From the NCBI GenBank assembly GCA_021731365.1, contig JAKFXL010000044.1:1-58075 (forward strand): DNA of 58,075 nt, written 5' to 3'. Below, in pieces: positions 1-8,087 of the stretch; the stretch's first letter is position 1, and every line of letters starts with the position of its first letter. The notes under the pieces are model-generated. The model had not been told where the DNA came from. It was given only the letters and a program-made list of their open reading frames with translations, and did not search any database. Source of the DNA: Gammaproteobacteria bacterium (GTDB taxonomy: Bacteria > Pseudomonadota > Gammaproteobacteria > Tenderiales > Tenderiaceae). Both the position numbers and the translations under genes were made by a program.

Positions 1-619
1 TGTAGCTGCTGGAGACCACGGCGTTGCTGATCAGGGTGTCGCACTGCACCACGCCGGAGAATTTACTCATGCCGGCATCGACCTTGACCATGCTGGCCGT
101 GATATCCACCTGGCTGGCCTGCACCGTAACCTTGGCGGAGCTGGTGATGCTGATGCCGCTGGCGCTCATCTCGATCTTCTCGCCGCCCTTTTCGAGGGTG
201 ACGGTGCCGCTGCCCTCGTCGGTGATGGTGAGGTGGTAGCCTGCTGGGGTCTTGATCTCCACCTTGGGGGCTTGATCATCAAGCAGTACCTGGGTGCCGG
301 CTGGGGTCTGAATCAGATAACGTTCCTCTACCGGTGCGGCGTCATCGGGCTGGCTGCTGCTACCACTCCAGACTGCGCCCAACACCATCGGCAGATTGGG
401 GCTGACAAAGGCCAATACCACCTGTTCATTCTGGCGTGGTAGCTGACTGACGCCGTAACCGCTGCCGGCGCTGGCGACAATGACACTGGCCCACAGCTCC
501 AGCCCGGTGGCATGCAGTCTTACCTGGATGCGGCCACGCGACTCCGGGTCGGCATTGTCGAGCACCGTACCGAGGTGGAGTTCGTTGAGGCTGCCGAGGC
601 TATGACCGTTCATGTTCAT
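1..619 (-). CDS. eCIS/phage baseplate spike protein (gpV / VgrG gp5-like), 3' end cut by window edge
   Basis: Trimeric spike at the tip of the contractile tail, which caps the tube and pierces the target. The frame is open from the ATG at 619 to the window edge. The N-terminal part (LGSLNELHLGTVLDNADPES, then GRIQVRLHATGLELWASV) is the OB-fold seen in gp5/gpV proteins. It is followed by a proline/acid-rich linker and a beta-repeat stretch of alternating hydrophobic/charged residues (TLEKGGEKIEMSASGISI) typical of the gp5 beta-prism. The last visible residues (VVQCDTLISNAVVSSSY) resemble the segment just before the usual C-terminus, so probably only about ten residues are missing. The start codon overlaps the hub gene's stop (ATGA), showing translational coupling. 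ATG 613 is an alternative in-frame start. Hub and spike are fused in Afp8/Pvc8 but separate here. Confidence 0.82.
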   Translation of the reverse strand, partial: MNMNGHSLGSLNELHLGTVLDNADPESRGRIQVRLHATGLELWASVIVASAGSGYGVSQLPRQNEQVVLAFVSPNLPMVLGAVWSGSSSQPDDAAPVEERYLIQTPAGTQVLLDDQAPKVEIKTPAGYHLTITDEGSGTVTLEKGGEKIEMSASGISITSSAKVTVQASQVDITASMVKVDAGMSKFSGVVQCDTLISNAVVSSSY

Positions 620-1677
620 GGATTCCAGTCGGGGCGCTGGACACGCAGACGGGTGCGCAGGCCGTTTGCCATATCAAATTGGTGCCAGCATTCCATCACT
701 CGGTAGCGCCCGGCCAGTCGCGGCGAGACGTCATTCAGCTGGACCTCGCGGCCACTCTTCAGGGCGCTGTTGCCCTGGCAGATGATCTCGCCATGCAGGA
801 AACGGTTGGCGCGTTGGCGGAACTGTTTGCTCGCCAGGGTCTCGGCCTCCTGCTGGGCGCGGGCGAAGGGGTGGGGCAGGGTCGACTCACCCTGCCAGCC
901 CAAATCAGAAAGTAGAGTTGCGCTGGTTGTGCCGCTGGCGGCGGGGGTGATGCTGGCGCTGCTGCCGCTGGTTGCGCTGTCGTCTGCCAGATTGTAACCG
1001 TTGACCTTGACCTCGCGCGGTTGCTGGTTGAGGTCGGCGATGATGCGAATATTGTGGGCGGTGCCAGGATCGAGTGCCACGGGTTCGGGGTCGGCCTCAT
1101 CGTCACGCGCCCGTAACTGGCCGTTGTGCAGCCGTAGCCCGACGTCATAGCTGCCGAGCTGGCGCATCAAAAAGGCGAGGTTGCTTTCGTTGACCTGGAG
1201 CCAGGTGGCGCTGCCGGAGGCGACGTTGACGTCACTCTGCAAGTTGGCCTCCCCGGCGATCTGCTGGATCACATCGTTCAGACTCATCGCCTCAAAGACG
1301 CGGTTGTGGCGCTGCCGCGCCAGCCGGTGCAGCAGATCCTCGGCGAGCAGGATAAGTTGCGGGGCGCCGTCGCCATAACGCTCTTCGATGGCGGTGATCT
1401 CGCCACTGAAGGCGCTGCTCTCGGCGTTTTCACCCAGCAGCAGTTCGATGCGACTGCCAAGGCGGATGTCCTGAAACAGAAAGTCGGGCTGGCCGCTGCT
1501 ACCTGATCGATCACTGGCCCCCCAGTTGAGCAGGCGTACCTCGGCGCTGGCCATGCCAAAACGTGGCAGATGGATCTGCATCGAAAGCGCGGCCTCACCC
1601 AGATTGGCGCGCACGTTACCGTCGATGCTGATGCGGGGCCGGACGTTAACCAGTGATAGGTCGTTAGTCGGTGGCAA
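616..1677 (-). CDS. Baseplate hub protein, phage late control gpD-like (eCIS hub, gp27-like half of VgrG)
   Basis: Probable trimeric hub ring joining the inner tube to the spike. The 353-aa protein begins with a beta-rich domain (RPRISIDGNV) and carries the gpD/VgrG hub hallmarks: a mid-protein HNRVFEAMSLNDVIQQIAGE helix, the SATWLQVNESNLAFLMRQLG motif corresponding to the conserved 'E(S/D)x(L/W)xFLxRL' of gpD, and a C-terminal GEIICQGNSALKSGREVQL / GRYRVMECWHQFD segment. The start is taken as TTG 1677 because a GGAGAG ribosome site lies about 8 nt upstream and no ATG occurs before residue 33. It overlaps the preceding 54-aa gene by 14 nt and the spike gene by 4 nt. The organisation is like phage P2 gpD plus gpV rather than a fused VgrG. 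Confidence 0.82.
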   Translation of the reverse strand: MPPTNDLSLVNVRPRISIDGNVRANLGEAALSMQIHLPRFGMASAEVRLLNWGASDRSGSSGQPDFLFQDIRLGSRIELLLGENAESSAFSGEITAIEERYGDGAPQLILLAEDLLHRLARQRHNRVFEAMSLNDVIQQIAGEANLQSDVNVASGSATWLQVNESNLAFLMRQLGSYDVGLRLHNGQLRARDDEADPEPVALDPGTAHNIRIIADLNQQPREVKVNGYNLADDSATSGSSASITPAASGTTSATLLSDLGWQGESTLPHPFARAQQEAETLASKQFRQRANRFLHGEIICQGNSALKSGREVQLNDVSPRLAGRYRVMECWHQFDMANGLRTRLRVQRPDWNP

Positions 1678-1828
1678 GGCGGGCTCTCCTCTCTTGCAGC
1701 AGCTCCAGCAGGTTGATCATGGACTGTTTCTCCTGATCCTCGGTGGGGCGTGGTTCGCCCTCGCCAGCGCCGTTGTGCTGTGGTGTTGCTTCGACATTGG
1801 CAACCATCTCGTCAATTACAACCGCCAT
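1664..1828 (-). CDS. 54-aa DUF5908-like small eCIS protein
   Basis: Read directly from the sequence: ATG at 1828, stop TAA at 1664-1666, 54 codons. It begins MAVVIDEMVANVEATPQ, has a glycine/proline-rich middle and ends in an amphipathic helix (INLLELLQERRARL). The start codon overlaps the stop of the tube-initiator gene (TAATG) and a GGAGG lies 8 nt upstream, so it is very likely translated. eCIS operons commonly contain a tiny gene at this position (Afp6-like or DUF5908), which matches size and place. The family assignment rests on size, position and the N-terminal 'VVIDEMV' pattern, not on an alignment. Its role in the particle is unknown to me. Confidence 0.6.
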   Translation of the reverse strand: MAVVIDEMVANVEATPQHNGAGEGEPRPTEDQEKQSMINLLELLQERRARLATD

Positions 1829-2532
1829 TAACGACCTCCGCCCTGGCCACTGCTGCTGGGCACGTTGACGCCGTTGTCTGGCGTGGTACGTGGGTTTTCA
1901 AGGCTGTTGGCGTCGGCCACACCACGCCAGTCGCGTGGATTCTGGCCCGCGGCCTGGGTCGCCTGCGCGGCGCTGACACCACTGCCGCCGGGGGTGAACT
2001 TGGGCAACTCGCGCACGGCGGCCTGCACGGTTTCGTCCATATCAAACTGGTAACGATCCTCTTTGAGGTTGAGCGCCAGGGTGGCGCGCAACGGAATCCC
2101 TTCGGGGGCAAAGAAGTCGAGTGTCTCGCTGTAGCTGGAGACCATGCCGCTGAACTGGAAGCTGCCCCACTGAAAGCGGCAGCGTTTGGGCGCTTTGGGG
2201 CGGGCTGAATTTGGCTCCTGCGGCTGCATAAACTGCTCGGCGATGCGTTTGGTCTGTTTGCGCACGTCGGAGTTGGCCTGCACCGCCTTCCACTTGATGG
2301 TGGTATCGAAGAGCAGCTCTACACTCAGGTTGGATTCGCTCTTTTCGACAAACTGGGCGGCGTTGCGGCTGCCACCACTGCCGCCTCTGTTGTCGGCCTT
2401 GAGGCTGTTGGCGAGTGTGACCCTGAGTGTTGCCGGATTGAACTGCACCTCGATATGCTGGCTCTCGTCGGTGACAACCTTGTCACCGTCCATCGGGATC
2501 AGTTTGGCATGTGCGATGTTGATGTCAGCCAT
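1828..2532 (-). CDS. eCIS tube-initiator / baseplate adaptor with C-terminal LysM-like motif (Afp7-like)
   Basis: 234 aa. This family sits between the inner tube and the hub and is thought to start tube polymerisation. Visible signatures are EVQFNPATLRVTLAN near residues 28-42 (the conserved 'v.FNP..y' of CIS tube/LysM proteins), KSESNLSVELLFDTTI, a FQWGSFQFSGMVSSYSETLD core, and a C-terminal NPRDWRGVADANSLENPR stretch that reads like a LysM repeat ('DWR.IA.aN.i.nPR'). It starts at ATG 2532, 2 nt after the upstream tube gene's stop. The last 20 residues are Ser/Gly-rich. Position between tube and hub genes supports the call. Confidence 0.82.
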   Translation of the reverse strand: MADINIAHAKLIPMDGDKVVTDESQHIEVQFNPATLRVTLANSLKADNRGGSGGSRNAAQFVEKSESNLSVELLFDTTIKWKAVQANSDVRKQTKRIAEQFMQPQEPNSARPKAPKRCRFQWGSFQFSGMVSSYSETLDFFAPEGIPLRATLALNLKEDRYQFDMDETVQAAVRELPKFTPGGSGVSAAQATQAAGQNPRDWRGVADANSLENPRTTPDNGVNVPSSSGQGGGR

Positions 2533-2534
2533 GG

Positions 2535-3041
2535 TTACGGTGTGGCGCCTTTTTGTTGAGTGGTGGGGCGTTCGAGGGTCAGCCCCTCATGCACCAGATG
2601 CAGCTCTTCAACGGCCACCTGAGTAGAGGTGGCAGAGAGGTCTGGCCCCTTGAATTTGGTTGGCAGCACGTTGATGAGGTGCCAGCTGAGCGCCGGTTGC
2701 TCGTCAAACGACTGCGACGGGTGAAAGACGTCGATTACGCCGCTGTAGCGCAGGCCATAGTTGGCGCTACGGGTGGTGGTTTCAAACCAGTTCCAGAGGT
2801 GGTCGATGTCGGTGATGCCGCGCTTGAGGATCACCGGTGGAAAGGTGGTGGGGCCGGAGAGCTGTACCTCACCCCAGTTGCGGCCACCCTCTTTGTGGGT
2901 TTTGGGGGCCATGCTGGCCTCTAGTCCGGAAACCTCGCTGAAGGCCCCCTGGCAGAGTTGTTGATCCATCTTTTCGCTATCAAAGAGGGTGACGCGAAAT
3001 CGGAACGGAATGAATTCACCGGGCACGCTGTCGTCAGCCAT
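2535..3041 (-). CDS. eCIS tube-like protein 2 (T4 gp19 family, Afp5-like)
   Basis: 168 aa, gp19/Hcp-like beta-barrel tube subunit. The family pattern is clear: FRFRVTLFDSEK at the N-terminus, GAFSEVSGLEASM (the conserved 'FsEVSGL' loop), PPVILKRGITDIDHLWNWFE, and a C-terminal VAVEELHLVHEGLTLE. It is the second tube paralogue in the cluster; the first is at 4627-5085. In Afp/PVC particles the second paralogue forms the ring between the main tube and the initiator. Its start overlaps the sheath-like gene by 8 nt. The C-terminus has an extra TTQQKGATP tail. Confidence 0.85.
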   Translation of the reverse strand: MADDSVPGEFIPFRFRVTLFDSEKMDQQLCQGAFSEVSGLEASMAPKTHKEGGRNWGEVQLSGPTTFPPVILKRGITDIDHLWNWFETTTRSANYGLRYSGVIDVFHPSQSFDEQPALSWHLINVLPTKFKGPDLSATSTQVAVEELHLVHEGLTLERPTTQQKGATP

Positions 3042-4623
3042 TGGCTACCTCGATGTTGGCGCTGCTTGCGGCGCTGTGGCGATCCTGCATGAAGGTGATG
3101 CGCAGCCGGTCGATGGGGTAGGCCGGGGCGATCTCGATATCGAAGGCGATTACCGTCTCGCCGTCGTTGCGCTGGGTCAGGGTGAAGCTATCTTCGGCGC
3201 GGCGACCACGCAGTGCGCCAAGGCCATGGAGCCGGGTGAAGAAGGCGCGTAGCGCCAGCGCCGGGCGTGGGTCACGTGCATCGACATTAAAGATCATACG
3301 TTCGCCCAGCCCCTGGAGTTCACGCCGTAACCAGCCCATAAAACGCATGATCTCGGCGGAGCGCCAGTGTTCGTCGTTGCGCCGTTCACTGCTGAGTTGT
3401 TGCAGTGCGACGGCGGGCAGGCACGGTGCACACATGCGTTCGTCATCAACCACGGTGTGGCTGGCGCGCTGCAACAGCACGGTGACGCCGGGGCGGTCGC
3501 GCAGTGCCGTGGCACTCTGCTGGTTAAGCGGCGGCCATGGCAGGCAGTGCCCCGGCAGCGGCCGGGCGCCGATGGAGCGCCATGGGCCGTGCTGCTGGCT
3601 TACCATTGCCTGCATTCCTGCGACCAGACCTACGGCTGTACCGAGTTTACGATCCGGCCCGCGCAGATAGGGGTAGAGCAGTTGCAGGTGGCGGGTGGCC
3701 TCGGTGAGGGCACCGCGTGAGCCATCAATGAGCAGGCCATCGTTATCGATGCCCGCGGCCTGGGCGATGCAGTCGAGAAACTCGGGGGCCGGACCGGGGC
3801 GTTCACTGCCGGGGATGGCGGCTAGCGCGACGGTCAACAGGCACTGCATGTCGGGGCGCAGTCGCGCCAGGGTGCGGGCGATGGGGATCACCACCTCACG
3901 TGAGGCGAGCGGCTCTGGCATCTGCGGGATTTCGTCTGCGTTGCGTCGTTCGCGGTGGCCATCATCCACATCGGTGCCGCAAGGCAAAAAGACCGGTGGT
4001 GGGTTGTCGAGGCGCACTCTGGGAATGTCTTCAAGATGAGATGGGATCTGCAACCGCTCCAGGTCCGGCAGCGCCAATATGCCCGCCTGCGGGATCAGTA
4101 GTGCCCGTTCAAAGGCACCGAGTGTCTCGGGTTCGATCATGTTGGCGTCGGCCGTAGGCAGGAATGGCTGGCTACCTGCCGCCTCATCCACACGGATGAT
4201 CCAAAGTTTAAGGGTCTGGCCATTACCGCTGTTGGCAAAAAAATCCTGCACCGCCAGCGGCAGCCAGGCACGTTCGCCGCCGAGCACGCTGCGGTACTGC
4301 GTGGCGGTATCGAAGGCGTCGGGGAAGAGTGCCTGAAATTGACCAAAGGAGTAGAGCGGGATGGGTAGGTTGTAGAGTGTCAGCAGTGTTGCATCGTCTG
4401 CCGTTGCGGCGACGCCCGCTGCCAGGTCACGCAGCCGTGTGCACGCCTGACTGAAGCCGAGCTGGGTAATCTCGGCCAGTAATAGTTTATCGCTGGCAAG
4501 ACGCTGCCACTGGGTACGCCCGGCGGGCGCTGGACAGTGGCCAATCATCACTACCTCCAGCACGGTCTGTGCCGGAGGTGTTGGACGGGCGTCGAGTTCG
4601 ATGCGATTGTCGGCGAACAGCAT
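3034..4623 (-). CDS. Divergent sheath-like eCIS protein (Afp3/Afp4-type second sheath)
   Basis: 529 aa. It has no obvious standard sheath N-terminus, but the C-terminal ~120 residues follow the sheath C-terminal domain: a helix-rich MRFMGWLRRELQGLGERMIF corresponds to 'VRRlf.yiE.si....vFEpN', FFTRLHGLGALRGRRAEDSF to 'FL...w..G.L.G....eAf', and VIAFDIEIAPAYPIDRLRIT to the strand-swapping 'v.igvaP..PaEFv.f.i' end. Position between two tube genes matches Afp3/Afp4. The N-terminal half (residues 1-380) is poorly recognisable and rich in proline, arginine and leucine. Probably a baseplate-proximal sheath ring rather than a polymerising sheath. The function is inferred from place and C-terminal pattern. 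Confidence 0.68.
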   Translation of the reverse strand: MLFADNRIELDARPTPPAQTVLEVVMIGHCPAPAGRTQWQRLASDKLLLAEITQLGFSQACTRLRDLAAGVAATADDATLLTLYNLPIPLYSFGQFQALFPDAFDTATQYRSVLGGERAWLPLAVQDFFANSGNGQTLKLWIIRVDEAAGSQPFLPTADANMIEPETLGAFERALLIPQAGILALPDLERLQIPSHLEDIPRVRLDNPPPVFLPCGTDVDDGHRERRNADEIPQMPEPLASREVVIPIARTLARLRPDMQCLLTVALAAIPGSERPGPAPEFLDCIAQAAGIDNDGLLIDGSRGALTEATRHLQLLYPYLRGPDRKLGTAVGLVAGMQAMVSQQHGPWRSIGARPLPGHCLPWPPLNQQSATALRDRPGVTVLLQRASHTVVDDERMCAPCLPAVALQQLSSERRNDEHWRSAEIMRFMGWLRRELQGLGERMIFNVDARDPRPALALRAFFTRLHGLGALRGRRAEDSFTLTQRNDGETVIAFDIEIAPAYPIDRLRITFMQDRHSAASSANIEVANG

Positions 4624-4626
4624 GGT

Positions 4627-5085
4627 TTATTCCTGGGTCACCATCTCGACCGACAGCACTAACTCTTCAATCGCCACATCACCGCCACCCTTGGCGGTGA
4701 GGGTGGGGCCGGTCCACTTGATGGGCATGGCGCTGACCAGTTTCCAGGTGACGACGGTGCTGTCGCGGTCTTCGCTCTGGAGTTTGATGACGATGTTGCG
4801 CTTGGCCTCTTTGAGGTTGCCGTTGCGACATTTCTCCAGCCACTCGTAGAGGTTCTGCGCGCCAATGACACCACGTTTGAGCGTAACGTCCCCGGCCTTG
4901 TGGATGCCGGGTAGTTTGTTGACGTAGTTCACCTTGGAGTTGCCGGCGCGGTATTCGGCGACGGTGACTTCGGCATTGAGGCCCGAGACTTCGGAGAATC
5001 CGGCCTGAACCTCCTGGCCCTGGCCAGGTTCAATCTCCACCAGAAAGTTGAAGGCGGAGTAGGGGATATCACGTAAAGTTGCCAT
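4627..5085 (-). CDS. eCIS inner tube protein 1 (T4 gp19 family, Afp1-like)
   Basis: 152 aa, the standard tube subunit. Recognised from YSAFNFLVEIEPGQ, VQAGFSEVSGLNAEV, HKAGDVTLKRGVIGAQNLYE and the closing VAIEELVLSVEMVTQE, all conserved in Afp1/Pvc1/gp19 proteins. It lies directly downstream of the main sheath gene (26 nt gap), with an AGGAGA ribosome site about 10 nt before ATG 5085. Sheath plus tube adjacent in one operon is the defining pair of a contractile tail. It is expected to be the most abundant inner-tube protein of the particle. Confidence 0.9.
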   Translation of the reverse strand: MATLRDIPYSAFNFLVEIEPGQGQEVQAGFSEVSGLNAEVTVAEYRAGNSKVNYVNKLPGIHKAGDVTLKRGVIGAQNLYEWLEKCRNGNLKEAKRNIVIKLQSEDRDSTVVTWKLVSAMPIKWTGPTLTAKGGGDVAIEELVLSVEMVTQE

Positions 5086-5111
5086 CTATTCAAGTCTCCT
5101 GGTAATCGCTA

Positions 5112-7268
5112 TTAGGCGTCGGCGGTCTTTTGGCCGATGCGGAAAATGACAAACTCGGCGGGGGTGAGTGCAGCCACGCCGATGACGCAGACCATGCGGC
5201 CGTTGTCGATATCATTCTGAGTCATGGTGGAGCGGTCGCAGCGCACGAAGTAGGCCTCTTTGGGGGTGGCGCCGAGCAGCCTGCCGTTTTTCCACTCGTT
5301 GAACAGGAAGTCTTCCACGCCGCTACGGATGTTGGACCAGAGCGCCTCGCCATTTGGTTCAAATACCGCCCACTGGCTGGATTTTTCGATCGAGCGTTCT
5401 AGGTAGAGGAAGTAGCGCCGTACGTTGACGTACTTCCACTCGGGATCGCTGGAGAGGGTGCGGCCGCCCCAGACGCGGTGGCCACGGCCGGGGAAGGAGC
5501 GCAGACAGTTGATGCCGTTGGGGTTGAGCAGCTCCTGCTGAAATTTGTTGATCTCCTGTTCGAAGCGTAGCGCGCCCATCACCACCTCGTTGGCGGGTGA
5601 CTTGTGGACACCACGATCAACATCGGTGCGGACACAGATACCGGCGATGAATCCGGCGGGCGGCACGGCCAGTTCGTTGTGGACACCGGTGGGGTCGGCG
5701 ATGACCACCCAAGGGTGGTAGAGCGCCAGGCGGCTGTCGTCGAAGTCGTTGCGGAAGGCGCGCACTTCACCCAGCGACATGCCTTGGCGGCTGTCGGCAA
5801 TGCCGATGCGGTAACGCATCTTGCGGCAATGTTTCTGTACCTCCATCAACACCGCTTTGTGTGTTGTTGCATGGGCTGCGGCAGCTGGCGCCATGACGAT
5901 GGAGATATCTTCAATGCCTTCGAGGGCGGCCAGTCCTGTGCTGCCGTTGGTCTCATCCTCTTCACCGGCGTAATCGATGGCGCCGGGAACCTTGCCATCG
6001 GTGCCGCCGCTGAGTTCGATGATGCAACGCGGGTCATCGAGTGAGTCGGCCGGTGGCAGCAGGTCACTCTGTTTGTAGAGCGCTTCAAGCGCGGCGAGTA
6101 CCTTGGGGCCGGTAATGCTCGCCGCCAATTTGCTGGAGATGGGTTGCGCCAACTGCGCGGCTTTTTTCTCCGGTGTGGCGGTGAATACATTTTCCAGACT
6201 TTGATCAGCGCCGGGGGCAACGGTGATGGCAGCGGCGCGCCAGATGACTTCGCCGTTTTTGTCACCACGATGCACGTCGAGATCAAAGAGCGACACGGCA
6301 ACACTTTTTATATCAACAAGGTTATTGCCCAGTGCCGCCAGTGGCAGCTCCAGGTCGCCTGTCAGGGTGGCGTTGCGGGCGGCGGGCAGGGAGAGCGTGT
6401 CGCCAGTAGCGTTGATGAAACCGATAAAGGTTGTGCCGCTGCCGAGTACCCAGCTGCTGTTGAGGGTGGTGATGTCGACGGCTTTTTTCAATTTCAACAC
6501 TGCTGCCGTGCCGTTGGCCAGCACACCGTTGGCAGGACGGCGGGCGCGGATGCGGTAGGCATGGGTGGTGGCAGCGGGCAACTCGGCAATTTTCAGCCCA
6601 GCCAATGCGGTACCGCCAACAGCAACACCCGTTGTTGAATCGGTGGTAATCGCTGTGCCAATGACTTCATAGTTTGCGCCGTTGCGTTTGACCACGGCCT
6701 TGACGTTGACCGGGAATTTATCGTTGGCCGGGCCGGTGGTCTTGGCGCTGGCGGGTACGTTTTGCACATCTATGTAGACAATTTCATCTTGATCGGCGGT
6801 GCCGAGCTGGGTGCTGGTGAGCAGGTGTTCACTCTCCTTCCAGTGCAGCTCGAGCGTGTAGTTGGCCATAACGCCGGGGAAGCGTGACTGAAAGCTGACA
6901 TCGGTAACGGCGGCGTTGCTTTTGGCTAGGGTGGCGCTGGCGCCGCTGCCATCTGCTGCTACATCATTGCCCCCTTGAACGACACGCGCCACGTAGAGCT
7001 GTTTGCCGCCGTTATCGAAAAAACCACGGGCGGCGTGGGCGGTGTAGTTGGGTACCGGGTTTGTGGCATCGGAGAAGGTTAAGTCGCTGGCATCACCAAA
7101 GATGCGCTCGAATTCGGCATAACTGGTGACCACTTCCGGCGCGCCGCGTAACGGCCCGGTGCGGGTGGGTCCTACCAGTGAAGAGACGCTGGTGCCGACC
7201 CCCTCAATGGATTTATGACGAAAACTGGTCTCCTCTATAAATACGCCGGGGGCTAGGTATTCAGGCAT
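5112..7268 (-). CDS. eCIS contractile sheath protein, unusually long (718 aa)
   Basis: Main sheath. The N-terminus (YLAPGVFIEETSFRHKSIEG) and C-terminus (DPEWKYVNVRRYFLYLERSI, VFEPNGEALWSNIRSGVEDF, STMTQNDIDNGRMVCVIGVA, PAEFVIFRI) are textbook phage/eCIS sheath. The C-terminal strand-exchange region is intact. Typical Afp/PVC sheaths are about 350-480 aa; the excess here is a block of roughly 300 residues (about 110-425) rich in Thr, Ala, Gly and Val. This block is probably inserted beta domains exposed on the outer surface. A GGAGAG ribosome site precedes ATG 7268. The gene follows the 262-aa unknown and precedes tube 1. Confidence 0.92.
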   Translation of the reverse strand: MPEYLAPGVFIEETSFRHKSIEGVGTSVSSLVGPTRTGPLRGAPEVVTSYAEFERIFGDASDLTFSDATNPVPNYTAHAARGFFDNGGKQLYVARVVQGGNDVAADGSGASATLAKSNAAVTDVSFQSRFPGVMANYTLELHWKESEHLLTSTQLGTADQDEIVYIDVQNVPASAKTTGPANDKFPVNVKAVVKRNGANYEVIGTAITTDSTTGVAVGGTALAGLKIAELPAATTHAYRIRARRPANGVLANGTAAVLKLKKAVDITTLNSSWVLGSGTTFIGFINATGDTLSLPAARNATLTGDLELPLAALGNNLVDIKSVAVSLFDLDVHRGDKNGEVIWRAAAITVAPGADQSLENVFTATPEKKAAQLAQPISSKLAASITGPKVLAALEALYKQSDLLPPADSLDDPRCIIELSGGTDGKVPGAIDYAGEEDETNGSTGLAALEGIEDISIVMAPAAAAHATTHKAVLMEVQKHCRKMRYRIGIADSRQGMSLGEVRAFRNDFDDSRLALYHPWVVIADPTGVHNELAVPPAGFIAGICVRTDVDRGVHKSPANEVVMGALRFEQEINKFQQELLNPNGINCLRSFPGRGHRVWGGRTLSSDPEWKYVNVRRYFLYLERSIEKSSQWAVFEPNGEALWSNIRSGVEDFLFNEWKNGRLLGATPKEAYFVRCDRSTMTQNDIDNGRMVCVIGVAALTPAEFVIFRIGQKTADA

Positions 7269-7298
7269 GTCGCTACTCTCCTTCCGTTGGGCTAACGG

Positions 7299-8087
7299 TT
7301 ACGTTGATTTAAGAACGATTAGGGTGTGGTTCGGACTGACAACTTTGGCAACGGTCCCTGGTGCTATTGCCAGATTGAGCGTTTTAACAAACAGGCTGTC
7401 GCCACCACTGTTTTTGCCGTTGGCGATGTCGACCTGGGTGAGTGTGTCCGGGTCAACAAGCGCCTCAGGCGCTGTGGAGTGCAGAGCCTTAACTTCAAGT
7501 GTGGCGCTGTAGGTTGTGGTGGGTGCATCTTTGGTTAGCGCGGGCAGGCGATTCAGTGGCAGAGAGAATTCGCCATGAATATCCGACTGGGCGACAAATT
7601 TAAGCGGTGCACCGAGTGAGGGTGTCACTGTCAGTGTGATGAGTGCCCATGCTGCGGTTTTACCATCATCAAAACCTACTTGACCATAAATGCCGCCAGC
7701 ATTGCTGAAACGTGCCCCAAAAGGTGAGTGGTAGAGCGAAACTTGGTGTTCGTTGTTGGAACCTAAAGTGAAGGAGAAGATACGTGGCAGATAGCGGCCA
7801 GAGGGGTCAGAGACGTTGCCTTCGATTGGATAGGATGTGATCGGTTGTGCCGTTTTATCTGCGTCGGTTGCAATGCCCTTAACGACCTTCGATGGTCCGG
7901 CGCTGTTTTTATGCCAGAGCAGAGTGCCTTGGGGTTTGTGGTGTACGTAGAGCGCTTGTGGTGCTTTGTTGAATTCGATATGCAGGGTTGCGGGGGCGAT
8001 GCGCTGAGGCGGTTTGTTGGCGAAGCCGCTGCGTTCATGCCACTCGACCAGATCACCCCCGTGAATGATTAATGTTTCGGTAATCAT
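7299..8087 (-). CDS. Unknown 262-aa eCIS-linked protein
   Basis: I do not recognise a family with confidence. The start ATG 8087 overlaps the stop of the Pvc16-like gene (ATGA) and the sheath gene follows after 30 nt, so it is firmly part of the eCIS operon. The protein has no signal peptide or membrane segment. Residues 1-130 read as a beta-rich domain with LHIEFNKAPQALYVHHKPQG and RIFSFTLGSNNEHQVSLYHS. Residues 145-200 (WALITLTVTPSLGAPLKFVA, then QSDIHGEFSLPLNRLPAL) resemble a carboxypeptidase-regulatory/transthyretin-like fold, in which 'D.dG.F.l' turns are typical. It could be a structural decoration, a cap partner or a cargo adaptor. No catalytic motif is visible. Confidence 0.6.
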   Translation of the reverse strand: MITETLIIHGGDLVEWHERSGFANKPPQRIAPATLHIEFNKAPQALYVHHKPQGTLLWHKNSAGPSKVVKGIATDADKTAQPITSYPIEGNVSDPSGRYLPRIFSFTLGSNNEHQVSLYHSPFGARFSNAGGIYGQVGFDDGKTAAWALITLTVTPSLGAPLKFVAQSDIHGEFSLPLNRLPALTKDAPTTTYSATLEVKALHSTAPEALVDPDTLTQVDIANGKNSGGDSLFVKTLNLAIAPGTVAKVVSPNHTLIVLKST

